Assembly (NCBI RefSeq): GCF_000577335.1
Contig: NZ_CBYL010000019.1
Coordinates: 1-63,525, forward strand
Source of the DNA: Faecalispora jeddahensis
GTDB taxonomy: Bacteria > Bacillota > Clostridia > Oscillospirales > Acutalibacteraceae
Direction: 5' to 3'
DNA length: 63,525 bases
Shown piece by piece: positions 1 to 9,070 of the stretch. Under the pieces are notes generated by a model that saw nothing but the letters and a program-made list of their open reading frames with translations, was not told where the DNA came from and did no database searches. The stretch's first letter is position 1. Every line of letters begins with the position of its first letter. The translations under genes were made by a program, and so were the position numbers.

Positions 1-1
1 C

Positions 2-73
2 CCGCCGCAAAACGGTACGATACTAGAGCGGGACCTTTCCCGAGTACCTGAACCGAAAGGGAGTAAGAAATGA
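2..73 (+). CDS. 3' end of an unidentified upstream gene (partial)
   Basis: An open frame enters from the left edge and ends with a TGA that overlaps the ATG of the next gene in the arrangement ATGA. The visible tail is about 23 residues, rich in P, K, R and E, and I do not recognise it. The four-base overlap is typical of translational coupling, which is the main reason to believe it is real. It could be a chance open frame because so little is visible. Confidence 0.35.
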   Translation, partial: PPQNGTILERDLSRVPEPKGSKK

Positions 74-1299
74 TCCAGCTGGAACCCGAACAAAAGAAAA
101 TACGGGCGGCCCTGATCGGGGCGGCCTTTCTAACCGGCGCGTCGTCTATCGGGCCGGGCTTTATGGTGCAGACCTCGCTGTTTACCGCGCAGTACGGCCA
201 GAGCCTTGCGGCGGTGGTCGCCGCGATGATCGTAATGGATACTATTGCAAAGCTCAACATCTGGAGCATTCTGGGCATTTCGGGCCTGCGTGGGCAGGAG
301 CTTGCCAACCGGGTGCTGCCCGGCTCTGGAAACGTGATCGCCATTCTGGTCACCTTTGGCGGCTTTACCTTCGCCATCGGCAACGTGGGAGGCGCCGCCC
401 TTGGCCTGAACGCTGTGTGCGGGCTGCCGCTGCAGGCGGGCTACCTGATTTCGTGCGGCCTTGCCGTTTCCCTGTTTCTCATCAAAAACGCATCGAACGG
501 CATTAACCGGGCCTCTCAGGTGCTAAGCGTGATGGTTCTGGTCATCCTGCTGATCATGGCATTTCAGACGCACCCGCCCATGAATCGCGTGGCTGACGGC
601 CTGCTTTCCCCCGAGCAGCCGCTTTCGCTGCTCGTTCCGCTGATTACGCTGCTGGGCGGCTCCACCGGCGGCTATATTGCCTATACCGGTGCGCACCGCT
701 TTCTGGATGCCGGGATTTCCGGCCGGGAGAATCTGCGCGGGATCCAGAAAAGCACCCTTCTTACCTGTGGGATCACCGGTCTTTCGCGCATTCTGATCTT
801 TTTAGTGGTATTCGGCGTCTGCGCCGCCGGCGGTCAGGCAGCATCCTCCGCGATCGAAGCGGCGGAAAATCCTGCGGCCCAGGCGTTTCTGCTGGGAGCC
901 GGCGAGCTGGGCTCACGGCTGTTCGGCGTCGCACTCTTCTGCGCGGGCATCACGACGATCATCGGGTCGTCGTACACCTCGGTATCCTTTTTAAAAACGC
1001 TTTATCCTGTGGTCGGGCGCAACGAAAAATGGTTCATTACCGGATTCATCGTGCTGGCCACCGTGCTGATCGCAACGATCGGCAAGGCCACCGCACTGCT
1101 TGTGATCGCCGGGGTCATCAACGGCTTTGTACTGCCGCTGACACTCGCCATCACGCTGTGGAGCATTCGCGACAAGAGCATCGTGGGGGAGGAATACCGG
1201 CATTCCCGCGTGCTGACGGTCACGGGGATCGTTATCACGGCGATTACTACATATGCGGCCTTTCGCGCGCTGCCCTCTTCGCTGGCAATGTTCTATTGA
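70..1299 (+). CDS. NRAMP-related divalent-metal-transporter-like membrane protein
   Basis: A 409-residue, almost entirely hydrophobic protein with about 11 predicted membrane helices, matching the NRAMP fold in length and helix pattern. Helix 1 carries SIGPGF where true Mn/Fe NRAMPs have DPGN. The region corresponding to helix 6 reads GGSTGGYIAYTGA instead of the Met-Pro-His motif. The canonical metal ligands are therefore missing, as in the YcsG-like branch of the family, whose substrate is uncertain. Start: ATG preceded by AAAGGGAGTAAGAA. It appears coupled to an upstream gene and ends in front of a strong terminator. I infer membrane transport but not the substrate. Confidence 0.75.
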   Translation: MIQLEPEQKKIRAALIGAAFLTGASSIGPGFMVQTSLFTAQYGQSLAAVVAAMIVMDTIAKLNIWSILGISGLRGQELANRVLPGSGNVIAILVTFGGFTFAIGNVGGAALGLNAVCGLPLQAGYLISCGLAVSLFLIKNASNGINRASQVLSVMVLVILLIMAFQTHPPMNRVADGLLSPEQPLSLLVPLITLLGGSTGGYIAYTGAHRFLDAGISGRENLRGIQKSTLLTCGITGLSRILIFLVVFGVCAAGGQAASSAIEAAENPAAQAFLLGAGELGSRLFGVALFCAGITTIIGSSYTSVSFLKTLYPVVGRNEKWFITGFIVLATVLIATIGKATALLVIAGVINGFVLPLTLAITLWSIRDKSIVGEEYRHSRVLTVTGIVITAITTYAAFRALPSSLAMFY

Positions 1300-1390
1300 A
1301 CGAGGCAGAGATTTCTGCTTTGCTGCATCCGATCTTTGAAAACGCAGGCCATCGAAAACTTTGCGATGGCCCAACGCTTCTACGGCATAA

Positions 1391-1430
1391 AAAATACTGC
1401 TGTTCCTTTGGAACAGCAGTATTTTTGTTT
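1391..1430. terminator. bidirectional intrinsic terminator between the transporter and pfkA
   Basis: A perfect 16-bp stem (1391-1406 with 1410-1425), a 3-base loop and T-runs on both strands. It sits between convergent genes and can stop both. Confidence 0.9.
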
Positions 1431-1436
1431 TTATGA

Positions 1437-2408
1437 TCAGATAGAAACCTTCATCGCGATCCGGTACAGCTCCGTATCAAATCTTCGGAGCATTTCCAGC
1501 GCCTCGGTGATGTCGAAATCCACAATCTGGCCGTGCTGCATAGCTACCACACGATTGCTCTCGCCGTCTTCCAGCAGCTTCACCGCATGATAACCCATCT
1601 GCGTGGCCACAACACGGTCGCGCAGGGAAGGCGAACCGCCGCGCTGCACATGGCCAAGAATCGTCGCACGGGTTTCGATGCCCGTATTCTTCTCAATCTC
1701 TTTCGCCAGCTCTTCCACATGACACCCGGCACCCTCCGCCACCACAATAATAAAGTGGCGCTTGCCGATGCGCTGGGTGTACTGCATCCGCTGGTAAATA
1801 TCGCGCTCAAAATCATACGGCTGTTCCGGCACCAAAATCGCCATGGCGCCGACCGCGATTCCGGTATTCAGCGCAATGTCTCCGCAGCGCCGGCCCATCA
1901 CCTCAACCACGCTGCAGCGGTCGTGGGATTCGGTTGTGTCGCGCAGGCGGTCTACCATCTGCATCGCGGTGTTCATCGCGGTGTCGTAACCGATGGTGTA
2001 CTCGCTGCACGCAATATCATTATCGATGGTTCCCGGCACGCCGATGCAGGGAATCCCGGCCTGTGTCAGGTCGCGCGCGCCGCGGAATGAACCGTCGCCG
2101 CCGATGACAATCAGACCCTCAATGCCCAGCTTCCGGCAGTTTTCCGCCGCCTTCTGCACGCCCTCCGGCGAATTGAACTCCGGGCTGCGGGCAGTGTAAA
2201 GCACGGTTCCGCCGTTGTGAATAATGTCAGAAACACTGCGCAGGTTCATTTCTTCCACATCGCAGTTCAGCAGGCCGTTATAGCCCCTGTGTACCCCCAA
2301 AACACCCATTCCGCTTGTGAGCGCGGTTCGAACAACGGAACGCACCGCCGCGTTCATTCCGGGTGCGTCGCCGCCGCTTGTGAGTACAGCGATCTGCTTC
2401 TTCCCCAT
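1437..2408 (-). CDS. pfkA: ATP-dependent 6-phosphofructokinase
   Basis: Phosphorylates fructose-6-phosphate to fructose-1,6-bisphosphate, the committed step of glycolysis, in the cytoplasm. The 323 residues are the usual length for the bacterial ATP-dependent PfkA. Visible motifs are LTSGGDAPGMNA (nucleotide site) near residue 9, GGDGS near 102, PGTIDND with the catalytic Asp near 125, and VVEVMGR near 167. The GGDGS Gly supports ATP rather than pyrophosphate as phosphoryl donor. Start: ATG behind GGGAGGG at good spacing. It is the last gene of the hprK-to-pfkA run, 121 bp after dnaE. Confidence 0.97.
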   Translation of the reverse strand: MGKKQIAVLTSGGDAPGMNAAVRSVVRTALTSGMGVLGVHRGYNGLLNCDVEEMNLRSVSDIIHNGGTVLYTARSPEFNSPEGVQKAAENCRKLGIEGLIVIGGDGSFRGARDLTQAGIPCIGVPGTIDNDIACSEYTIGYDTAMNTAMQMVDRLRDTTESHDRCSVVEVMGRRCGDIALNTGIAVGAMAILVPEQPYDFERDIYQRMQYTQRIGKRHFIIVVAEGAGCHVEELAKEIEKNTGIETRATILGHVQRGGSPSLRDRVVATQMGYHAVKLLEDGESNRVVAMQHGQIVDFDITEALEMLRRFDTELYRIAMKVSI

Positions 2409-2529
2409 CTTTCAGACCCTCCCGAATCAAAATGATACTGTGGTTTTTTTCTTACGATAACATTATTATACCATTCTCACGCGGGCGGCACTATGGAGGA
2501 AAATACCCATAATATGGATAAAAGTTGCA

Positions 2530-5500
2530 TCATCGCACCAAAGCGACGTTTTCCTCTCCCAGCAGCTCGCGCAGCGCGCCGAGCAAAACCTCGTTGACGC
2601 TGACGCGATACTGCATCGGCGCCTGCATCAGCTTTTTGGTATCTTCAAAATACAGGTACAGCGGCGTCGCGCCGTCGAATACCGCGATATACTGCAGCGC
2701 TTTCCGGTGGCAGAAGCTCTCCTGCGACGGCAGCTTTAAATACAGGCCCGGGCGGCTGGAGCTGCGTTTCGCGGCGGGCTGCTCATCCGCTCCCGCACGC
2801 GGCGCGGCATCGCCATTCGCCTGCGGCGGCGGGGAAAGCGTATCGCACACAAGCTTTGCATCCTTTTCCTCCGTCAGGCTCAGGCGGCCCTTTACCACGA
2901 CGACATTTCCCTCGGCCACCAGCTCCCCATACCGCTCCAGCACATTCGGGAACACCAGAAGCTCGATCGAACCATACATATCCTCCAGCAGGATGAACGC
3001 CATCCGGCTGCCGTTTTTGGTCACCTTCAGCTTCACCGAAGAAATGACGCCCAACAGCGTAAGGGTCTCGCCGTCCTGGTGGCGGCCCGTCTGCTCGTTG
3101 GCTTCCTCCAGCAGCTCGCCGGTGGGCGTTGCACCGATCTGCTCATACATCTGCAAGTATTTTCCCATCGGATGACCGGAAAGATACATCCCGGTCACTT
3201 CCTTTTCCATCACGAGCTTGTCCGCGTCGGAGAAATCCGGCATAGGATCGATGGAAAAGGTCGGCTCTTCCGACTGCAGCTGCGGCGTATCGAAAAAGCC
3301 GAGCTGGCCGTCCACGTTCCGGCGTTTGTCGGAATCGAGCGTATCGAGCACAGACTGGATGCTGGAGAGCATCTGGTTGCGGTTATAGTCAAGCGAATCC
3401 AGCGCCCCGCATTTGACCAGACTTTCGAGCGCGCGGCGGTTCAGATCCTTGCCATACATGCGCTTACAGAACTGGTAAAAGGACTCGAAATTCCCGTTCG
3501 CATCCCGCTCCTGAATCAGGCTGCGCAAAAAGCCGTCGCCCAGGTTCTTGACTGCCAGCAGACCGAAGCGGATATCGCGGCCCGCGACGGTAAAACCGCG
3601 GCGGCTCTGATTGACATTCGGCGGCAGCACGCGGATGCCCATCCGGCTGCACTCGGCGATATACGCGGCGATCTTGTTCGTGTTATCCAGCACGCTGGTG
3701 AGCAGCGCCGCCATATATTCGCGCGGGTAGTGGCACTTGAGCCACGCGGTCTGATACGAAATGGTGGCGTAGGCCGCTGCGTGGGATTTATTGAACGCAT
3801 AGGAGGCAAAGCTCTCCATCTCGCCGAAAATCGCCTTGGCGGTCTCCTCATCCACGCCGCGGCGGACGCAGCCGTCCACCTCCACCGTGCCGTCCTCCGC
3901 CATAAGGCCGTACAGGAAAATGGAACGCTCCTTCTCCATCACGGAGGCCTTTTTCTTCGACATGGCGCGGCGCACAATATCCGCGCGGCCAAAAGAGTAC
4001 CCCGCCAGCGTGCGGAAAATCTGCATCACCTGCTCCTGATACACGATGCAGCCATAGGTGACCTTCAGAATATCGGAAAGCATCGGGTGGCGGTAGGTGA
4101 CCCGCTCGGGATGATGCCGGTTTTCGATATACCGGGGGATGGATTCCATCGGCCCAGGACGGTAAAGCGAGATCACCGCGATCAAATCTTCAATGTTTTC
4201 CGGGCGCAGCTGCATGATTACATTGCGCATGCCGCCCGATTCAAACTGGAACACGCCGTCCGTTGAGCCGGCGGTGAGCATTTCAAATACCTTGGGGTCG
4301 TCAAACGGGATCTTTGCGACCGAAAATTCCGGGTCGGCCCGGCGGATCGCTTCCTGCGCGTCGTTGAGCACCGAAAGGTTGCGCAGCCCCAGAAAGTCCA
4401 TTTTCAGAAGGCCGAGCTCTTCCAGCGTCGTCATGGTATACTGTGTGACAATGGACTCCCCGTTTTTCGCGAGGGGAACATATTCGCTGACGGGGTGATC
4501 GGTGATCACGACACCCGCCGCATGCGTAGACGCATTGCGTGGCATTCCCTCCACCTGGCGGGCCATATCGATCAGCTCGTGAATCTGGGGATCGGTATCG
4601 TAGCGCGTGCGCAGCTCGGAGGAAGAGGCAAGTGCTTTTTCCAGCGTGACGTTCAGCCCCATCGGCACCAGCTTTGCCACCGAATCCACCACATTATAGG
4701 GAATCGCCATCGCGCGGCCAACATCGCGAAGGGAGCCTCTGGCCGCCATGGTGCCAAACGTGACGATCTGCGCCACGTGGTCGGCGCCGTATTTGTGTAC
4801 GACATAATCGATCATTTCACCGCGCCGCTCGTCGCTGAAATCAATATCGAAATCGGGCATGCTGACGCGCTCGGGATTGAGGAACCGCTCGAACAGCAGC
4901 TGGTAGCGGATCGGGTCGATTCCAGTGATGCCGACGCAGTACGCGGCAAGACTCCCCGCGCCGGAGCCTCTGCCCGGGCCGACGGGAATTCCGACAGATT
5001 TCGCATACCGGATAAAATCGTAGACGATCAGGTAATAGTTGACATACCCCATACTCTCGATTACGCGAAGCTCATATTCCAGCCGCTCGGTAATGGCGGG
5101 GTCCGGCTGCTCGCCGTACAGACGGTGCAGCCCCTCAAAACACAGGCTGCGGAAGAATTCCACATTATCTTCCCCATTCGGCGTTTGGAACGAGGGCAGT
5201 TTTGTGTGACCGAATTCAAATTCCACCTGACAGCGCTCGGCGATGACAACCGTGTTATCACACGCCTCCTGCGGGAACAGCGCGCGCATTTCCTCTTCGC
5301 TTTTCAGGTAAAACTGATCGGTGGCGAACTCCATTTTATCGGGGTCCTGAATCGTGTGGTTCGTCTGAATGCAAAGCAGAATCAGGTGCATCCGGCTGTC
5401 CTGCTGCCGGATATAATGACAGTCGTTTGTCGCGACCAGCGGGATGCCGGTCTCTTTGGACAGGCGCAGCAGGCCGTCGTTGACGATTTTCTGCTCGCGG

Positions 5501-6036
5501 ATGCCGTGATCCTGCATCTCAAGATAAAAATTCCCCTCGCCGAAAATGTCACGGTACCGCAGAGCGGTTTCCCGCGCGGCGGCGTAATCATCGTTTGTCA
5601 GCTGGCGGGGAATCTGCCCGGCCAGACACGCCGAAAGCGCGATCAGCCCCTCGCTGTGCGCCTCCAGCAGCTCCAGATCAACCCGGGGCTTGCTGTAGAA
5701 GCCCTCCGTCCAGGACTGGGAGACGATCTGAATCAGATTCTGGTACCCTGTATTGTTCTCGCAGAGCAGCACCAGATGATACGGCTCGTTATCGAGCCCA
5801 TGCACCTTATCGAAACGGGTGCGGCGCGCGACATACACCTCGCACCCGATGATCGGGTGAAGCCCGTTCTGTTTTGCGGCACGGTAAAAATCCACCGCGC
5901 CGTACATCACACCGTGGTCGGTAACGGCCACCGCCGTTTGCCCCTGGCCCTTGACTGCCTCCATCAACGGCCCGATACGGCAGGCACCGTCCAGCAGGCT
6001 GTATTCCGTATGCAGATGCAAATGCACAAATCCCAT
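2530..6036 (-). CDS. dnaE: DNA polymerase III subunit alpha
   Basis: Replicative DNA polymerase of the C family, 1168 residues. The N-terminal PHP domain starts at FVHLHLHTEYSLLDGA. The catalytic core has PGRGSGAGSLAAYCVG and the acidic triad motif PDFDIDF near residue 400. Helix-hairpin-helix and OB-fold regions follow (LLGVISSVKLKVTKNG and onward). The length fits DnaE rather than PolC, which has an embedded exonuclease. The open frame extends to a TTG seven codons upstream, but AAAGGAGG lies 7 bases before the ATG at 6036, so I use that ATG. It precedes pfkA, an arrangement common in Clostridia. Confidence 0.97.
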   Translation of the reverse strand: MGFVHLHLHTEYSLLDGACRIGPLMEAVKGQGQTAVAVTDHGVMYGAVDFYRAAKQNGLHPIIGCEVYVARRTRFDKVHGLDNEPYHLVLLCENNTGYQNLIQIVSQSWTEGFYSKPRVDLELLEAHSEGLIALSACLAGQIPRQLTNDDYAAARETALRYRDIFGEGNFYLEMQDHGIREQKIVNDGLLRLSKETGIPLVATNDCHYIRQQDSRMHLILLCIQTNHTIQDPDKMEFATDQFYLKSEEEMRALFPQEACDNTVVIAERCQVEFEFGHTKLPSFQTPNGEDNVEFFRSLCFEGLHRLYGEQPDPAITERLEYELRVIESMGYVNYYLIVYDFIRYAKSVGIPVGPGRGSGAGSLAAYCVGITGIDPIRYQLLFERFLNPERVSMPDFDIDFSDERRGEMIDYVVHKYGADHVAQIVTFGTMAARGSLRDVGRAMAIPYNVVDSVAKLVPMGLNVTLEKALASSSELRTRYDTDPQIHELIDMARQVEGMPRNASTHAAGVVITDHPVSEYVPLAKNGESIVTQYTMTTLEELGLLKMDFLGLRNLSVLNDAQEAIRRADPEFSVAKIPFDDPKVFEMLTAGSTDGVFQFESGGMRNVIMQLRPENIEDLIAVISLYRPGPMESIPRYIENRHHPERVTYRHPMLSDILKVTYGCIVYQEQVMQIFRTLAGYSFGRADIVRRAMSKKKASVMEKERSIFLYGLMAEDGTVEVDGCVRRGVDEETAKAIFGEMESFASYAFNKSHAAAYATISYQTAWLKCHYPREYMAALLTSVLDNTNKIAAYIAECSRMGIRVLPPNVNQSRRGFTVAGRDIRFGLLAVKNLGDGFLRSLIQERDANGNFESFYQFCKRMYGKDLNRRALESLVKCGALDSLDYNRNQMLSSIQSVLDTLDSDKRRNVDGQLGFFDTPQLQSEEPTFSIDPMPDFSDADKLVMEKEVTGMYLSGHPMGKYLQMYEQIGATPTGELLEEANEQTGRHQDGETLTLLGVISSVKLKVTKNGSRMAFILLEDMYGSIELLVFPNVLERYGELVAEGNVVVVKGRLSLTEEKDAKLVCDTLSPPPQANGDAAPRAGADEQPAAKRSSSRPGLYLKLPSQESFCHRKALQYIAVFDGATPLYLYFEDTKKLMQAPMQYRVSVNEVLLGALRELLGEENVALVR

Positions 6037-6262
6037 GTGCCTGTCCTCCTTTCTCAAAAACCTTTTCGTGCGGTTTTACCGCAGAAGAATTTCTTTTATT
6101 TTATCCTTCGTGCCAGGACGAGTCATTTCTTTTTGATAGGAAAAGGTAATTTTCAGCGGGTGTCCCCCGCGGTACAGCTGCAAAGAAAAAATTTCTGTTT
6201 GAAAAGCAAGCGCAAAAAGCACTCTGCCCACCCCGGCACTAGAGGTTCAGCCTCCATACAAT

Positions 6263-6296
6263 CCGACGGTCAAAGCGAAAAAGCCTTGACCGTCGG
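6263..6296. terminator. hairpin downstream of whiA
   Basis: An 11-bp perfect stem (CCGACGGTCAA with TTGACCGTCGG) just after the whiA stop. There is no clean T-run on the minus strand, so it may be a weak terminator or an mRNA-end stabiliser. It separates whiA from dnaE, which lie 263 bp apart. Confidence 0.55.
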
Positions 6297-6299
6297 GAA

Positions 6300-7205
6300 T
6301 CACTTCAGATTTTCGGCTTCCTCCATCAGTCGGCGCAGCCGATGATTGACCCCCGAGCGGCTGACCGGCGTTTGGAACAGCTGCCCCAGCTCCCGCAGAG
6401 AAAGCTCGGGATTTTTCAGCCGAAGCTCCGCCGTTTCCCGAAGCTCTTCCGGCAGAACCTCAAACCCGACCGTATCGCGGATTTTTTCGATCGCTTCCAC
6501 CTGGCGCACAGATGCGCCGACAGTCTTGTCGATATTGGCGGTTTCAAAATTAGTCTTGCGGTTGACGTTGTTGCGCACCTCTTTGAGCATGCGCACCTGC
6601 ATCAGCTCCATAGCTGCGCCTCCCGCGCCAAGATAGGCCAGCAGGTCGGCGATTCGGTCGCCGCCCTTGATATACACCACGAACGCGCCCTTTCGGTTGA
6701 CGAGCGCCGGATGAAAATCCATCCCCTCGCGCAGGAGCGTTATAACGTCCTTTGCGAGGTTCATATAAGGCAGGATCAGCTCCAGGTGGTAATCCTTATT
6801 CGGGTCCGTCACGGTGCCGCAGGACAAAAATACGCCCCGCAGAAACGCCGCCTTGCAGCATTCGTTCTCCAGATTGGCCAGATTGACCCGCAGGCTGATT
6901 TCCTTCCCGCTGTGGCCGAATGCGGAAAGCACCTGCCTACGCTGGCTTTCCTCCTGCACGATCAGCGCATAACTGCTGCGGCGGTACGACACCGCCGTGC
7001 GCACCTCCACAATCGCGCCCGTGATCTGCGCCGCAAGCTGTGCGGCCCGGCGCGCCACCATGGGATGCTCCGTCACGAGAGAAACCGAAATCGGAGAAAA
7101 GCTCTTTGCGCACAGCAAAAGGCCGTAGCATTCCGCTTTTTCACAGCAGGCCTGTTCCGGCTCGATTTTACACATTTCCGATTTTGCATCATACGAAAAT
7201 GACAT
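6300..7205 (-). CDS. whiA: DNA-binding protein WhiA (sporulation/cell-division regulator)
   Basis: WhiA proteins join a LAGLIDADG-homing-endonuclease-like domain to a C-terminal helix-turn-helix and affect division and chromosome segregation in Firmicutes. The 301 residues are the normal length. The first half holds the LAGLIDADG-like region (ECCKAAFLRGVFLSCGTV). The C-terminal HTH is visible in LSLRELGQLFQTPVSRSG followed by VNHRLRRL. The open frame runs 37 codons further upstream into rapZ; the ATG at 7205 has GGAGAA before it and lies 10 bp after the rapZ stop, so I use it. Coupled to rapZ. Confidence 0.93.
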   Translation of the reverse strand: MSFSYDAKSEMCKIEPEQACCEKAECYGLLLCAKSFSPISVSLVTEHPMVARRAAQLAAQITGAIVEVRTAVSYRRSSYALIVQEESQRRQVLSAFGHSGKEISLRVNLANLENECCKAAFLRGVFLSCGTVTDPNKDYHLELILPYMNLAKDVITLLREGMDFHPALVNRKGAFVVYIKGGDRIADLLAYLGAGGAAMELMQVRMLKEVRNNVNRKTNFETANIDKTVGASVRQVEAIEKIRDTVGFEVLPEELRETAELRLKNPELSLRELGQLFQTPVSRSGVNHRLRRLMEEAENLK

Positions 7206-7215
7206 GGCGCTTCTC

Positions 7216-8073
7216 CTATTTATGAATGTCCCTGTGGTTAACGCTGGCCCGTTTCCCGTTCTCGAGAAGGTGGTTATACAGCAGCTGCGCGAGCGCCACC
7301 GAACGGTGGCGGCCACCGGTGCAGCCGATCGCGATAACCAGCTGACTCTTGCCCTCGTCGCAGTAAAGCGGCAGCATGTAATCGATCATGTCGAGAAACC
7401 GGGTAACAAACCCCTTGGTCTGGTCCCATTTCATGACGTACTCGCGCACCGGTTCGTCCAGGCCCGTCTGGCGCTTTAATTCCTCCACATAAAATGGATT
7501 CGGCAGGCACCGCACATCAAAAACGAGGTCTGCTTCCGGCGGGAGACCATATTTAAAGCCGAAGGAAACGCAGTGTATCATCAGCGCCGCTGAGGCATCG
7601 CCCAGAAACAGGCTTGAAATCCGCTCCTTGAGCTGGGCCGGGGACAAAAACGACGTGTCGATAATGTAATCGGAACACTCCCGCACCGTTTTCAAAATCT
7701 GGCGTTCCATCTGCACGGCCTGTTCCAGCGAGCCCAGGTATTCCTCGGCCAGCGGGTGCTTGCGCCGCGTTTCCTTAAAGCGGTTGATCAGAACGGAATC
7801 GCCGGCATCGAGAAACAGAATCTTATATTTCTTCCCCTCTTCGCGCATCAGCGCCAGTGTTTCAGAAAGGCTGTCGAACAGCGTACCTCCGCGAATATCC
7901 GTCACGGCGGCGACGCGCTGAAACCCTTCCTTGGCCTGACTGCAGAGGTCATAAAAGGTGGGAATCAGCTTCGGTGGAATATTATCCACGCAGTAAAATC
8001 CGATATCCTCCAGCGCGTTGACGGCCCTGGACTTTCCCGCGCCGGAAAGCCCGGTTACAATAATAAATTCCAT
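7216..8073 (-). CDS. rapZ: RNase adapter / nucleotide-binding protein RapZ (YvcJ)
   Basis: P-loop protein of 285 residues, the family's usual length. Walker A GLSGAGKS lies at residues 8-15, and a second nucleotide motif (DVRCLPNPFY) lies in the middle. The C-terminal region has the conserved GCTGGRHRSV. In enterobacteria RapZ controls GlmS mRNA decay; in Firmicutes YvcJ binds and hydrolyses nucleotides and its role is less clear. Start: ATG behind AGGGGGAATTTCAA. It lies between murB (29 bp upstream) and whiA (10 bp downstream). In most Firmicutes yvcK sits between rapZ and whiA; it is absent here. Confidence 0.95.
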   Translation of the reverse strand: MEFIIVTGLSGAGKSRAVNALEDIGFYCVDNIPPKLIPTFYDLCSQAKEGFQRVAAVTDIRGGTLFDSLSETLALMREEGKKYKILFLDAGDSVLINRFKETRRKHPLAEEYLGSLEQAVQMERQILKTVRECSDYIIDTSFLSPAQLKERISSLFLGDASAALMIHCVSFGFKYGLPPEADLVFDVRCLPNPFYVEELKRQTGLDEPVREYVMKWDQTKGFVTRFLDMIDYMLPLYCDEGKSQLVIAIGCTGGRHRSVALAQLLYNHLLENGKRASVNHRDIHK

Positions 8074-8102
8074 TTGAAATTCCCCCTCGCTTTACGCCCC
8101 AG

Positions 8103-9014
8103 TCACTGCCCGATTTTACGTATCTCACACTCCAACTCTACACCTGTTTGTTTGAAAACGGTCGATTGAATTACGGAAATCAGCCGCAGTACATCCTCAC
8201 AAGTGGCGTCACCCTGATTCACAATAAAACCCGCGTGCTTGCTGCTGACGGCCGCACCGCCAACACTCTGGCCCTTGAGGCCGCACTGCTCGATCAAAGT
8301 ACCGGCAAAATGATCCGGCGGGCGTTTGAACACGCTGCCCGCACTGGGCATTTCCAGCGGCTGCTTGGAACGCCTGCGGCCGATCAGGTCGTTCATCTTT
8401 GTACGGATCTCTTCCTGATCCCCAGCACAAAGCTGCAAATTCAAAAACAGAATCGCGGACTGATTATAACTGTACGCGCTGTGCCGGTAAGAAAGCTCCA
8501 GCTCCGCCCCGGTCAGCACTCCGAATTCGCCTTCGTGCGTCATATGCTCGCAGGAAAATAAAACATCCTTCATTTCGCCGCCGTACGCTCCGGCATTCAT
8601 AAACGCGGCGCCGCCCGCCGTGCCGGGAATCCCCCACAGGAATTCCGCACCCGAAAGCGAATGCTCCAGCGCAAAGGTACACAACGCTGAAAGCGGTGCG
8701 CCAGCGCCGCACCGCACCCGCTGCGGCTGCGGCAGCGTGATCTCGTTGAATTCCCCGGTCAAAGCGATTACCATTCCGCGGATTCCCGCATCGCTGACCA
8801 GCATGTTGGAGCCGTTCCCAATCACCAGATACGGTACCTCCAGCTCATTGGCGCGCCGCGCCATTTGACTGAGACACTCACGGCTGCCGGCAGAAACAAA
8901 CAGATCCGCCGGGCCGCCGATGCGAAACGTGGTGTGCCGGCTCATCGGCTCGTGAAAAGAATAGGCGCAGCCAAGCTGCTGTGCCATTGCACCCAATTGT
9001 TCGATCTGATCCAT
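8103..9014 (-). CDS. murB: UDP-N-acetylmuramate dehydrogenase
   Basis: Reduces UDP-GlcNAc-enolpyruvate to UDP-MurNAc with NADPH and FAD, an early cytoplasmic step of peptidoglycan synthesis. The 303 residues match the short, Gram-positive type II MurB. Visible are the FAD-binding start (HTTFRIGGPADLFV), the GNGSNMLVSDAGIRG loop, and the GAYGGEM segment. The C-terminal block SAGSVFKRPP carries the catalytic Ser. Start: ATG behind GGAGGCATCT. It is the second gene of the hprK operon, 56 bp after hprK. Confidence 0.97.
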   Translation of the reverse strand: MDQIEQLGAMAQQLGCAYSFHEPMSRHTTFRIGGPADLFVSAGSRECLSQMARRANELEVPYLVIGNGSNMLVSDAGIRGMVIALTGEFNEITLPQPQRVRCGAGAPLSALCTFALEHSLSGAEFLWGIPGTAGGAAFMNAGAYGGEMKDVLFSCEHMTHEGEFGVLTGAELELSYRHSAYSYNQSAILFLNLQLCAGDQEEIRTKMNDLIGRRRSKQPLEMPSAGSVFKRPPDHFAGTLIEQCGLKGQSVGGAAVSSKHAGFIVNQGDATCEDVLRLISVIQSTVFKQTGVELECEIRKIGQ

Positions 9015-9070
9015 AGATGCCTCCTAGTTATTTTTGCCCACAGGAAATACCGGAGCCATCCGCTCCGGCA

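Noticed and set aside
4495-6345. 616-codon open frame on the plus strand
   Set aside because: Antisense shadow of dnaE; no ribosome site, Arg/His/Gln-rich translation. The same applies to long frames opposite secD (14493-15989), kduD/kduI (21158-22774), pflB (34082-35257) and guaA (54512-56086).
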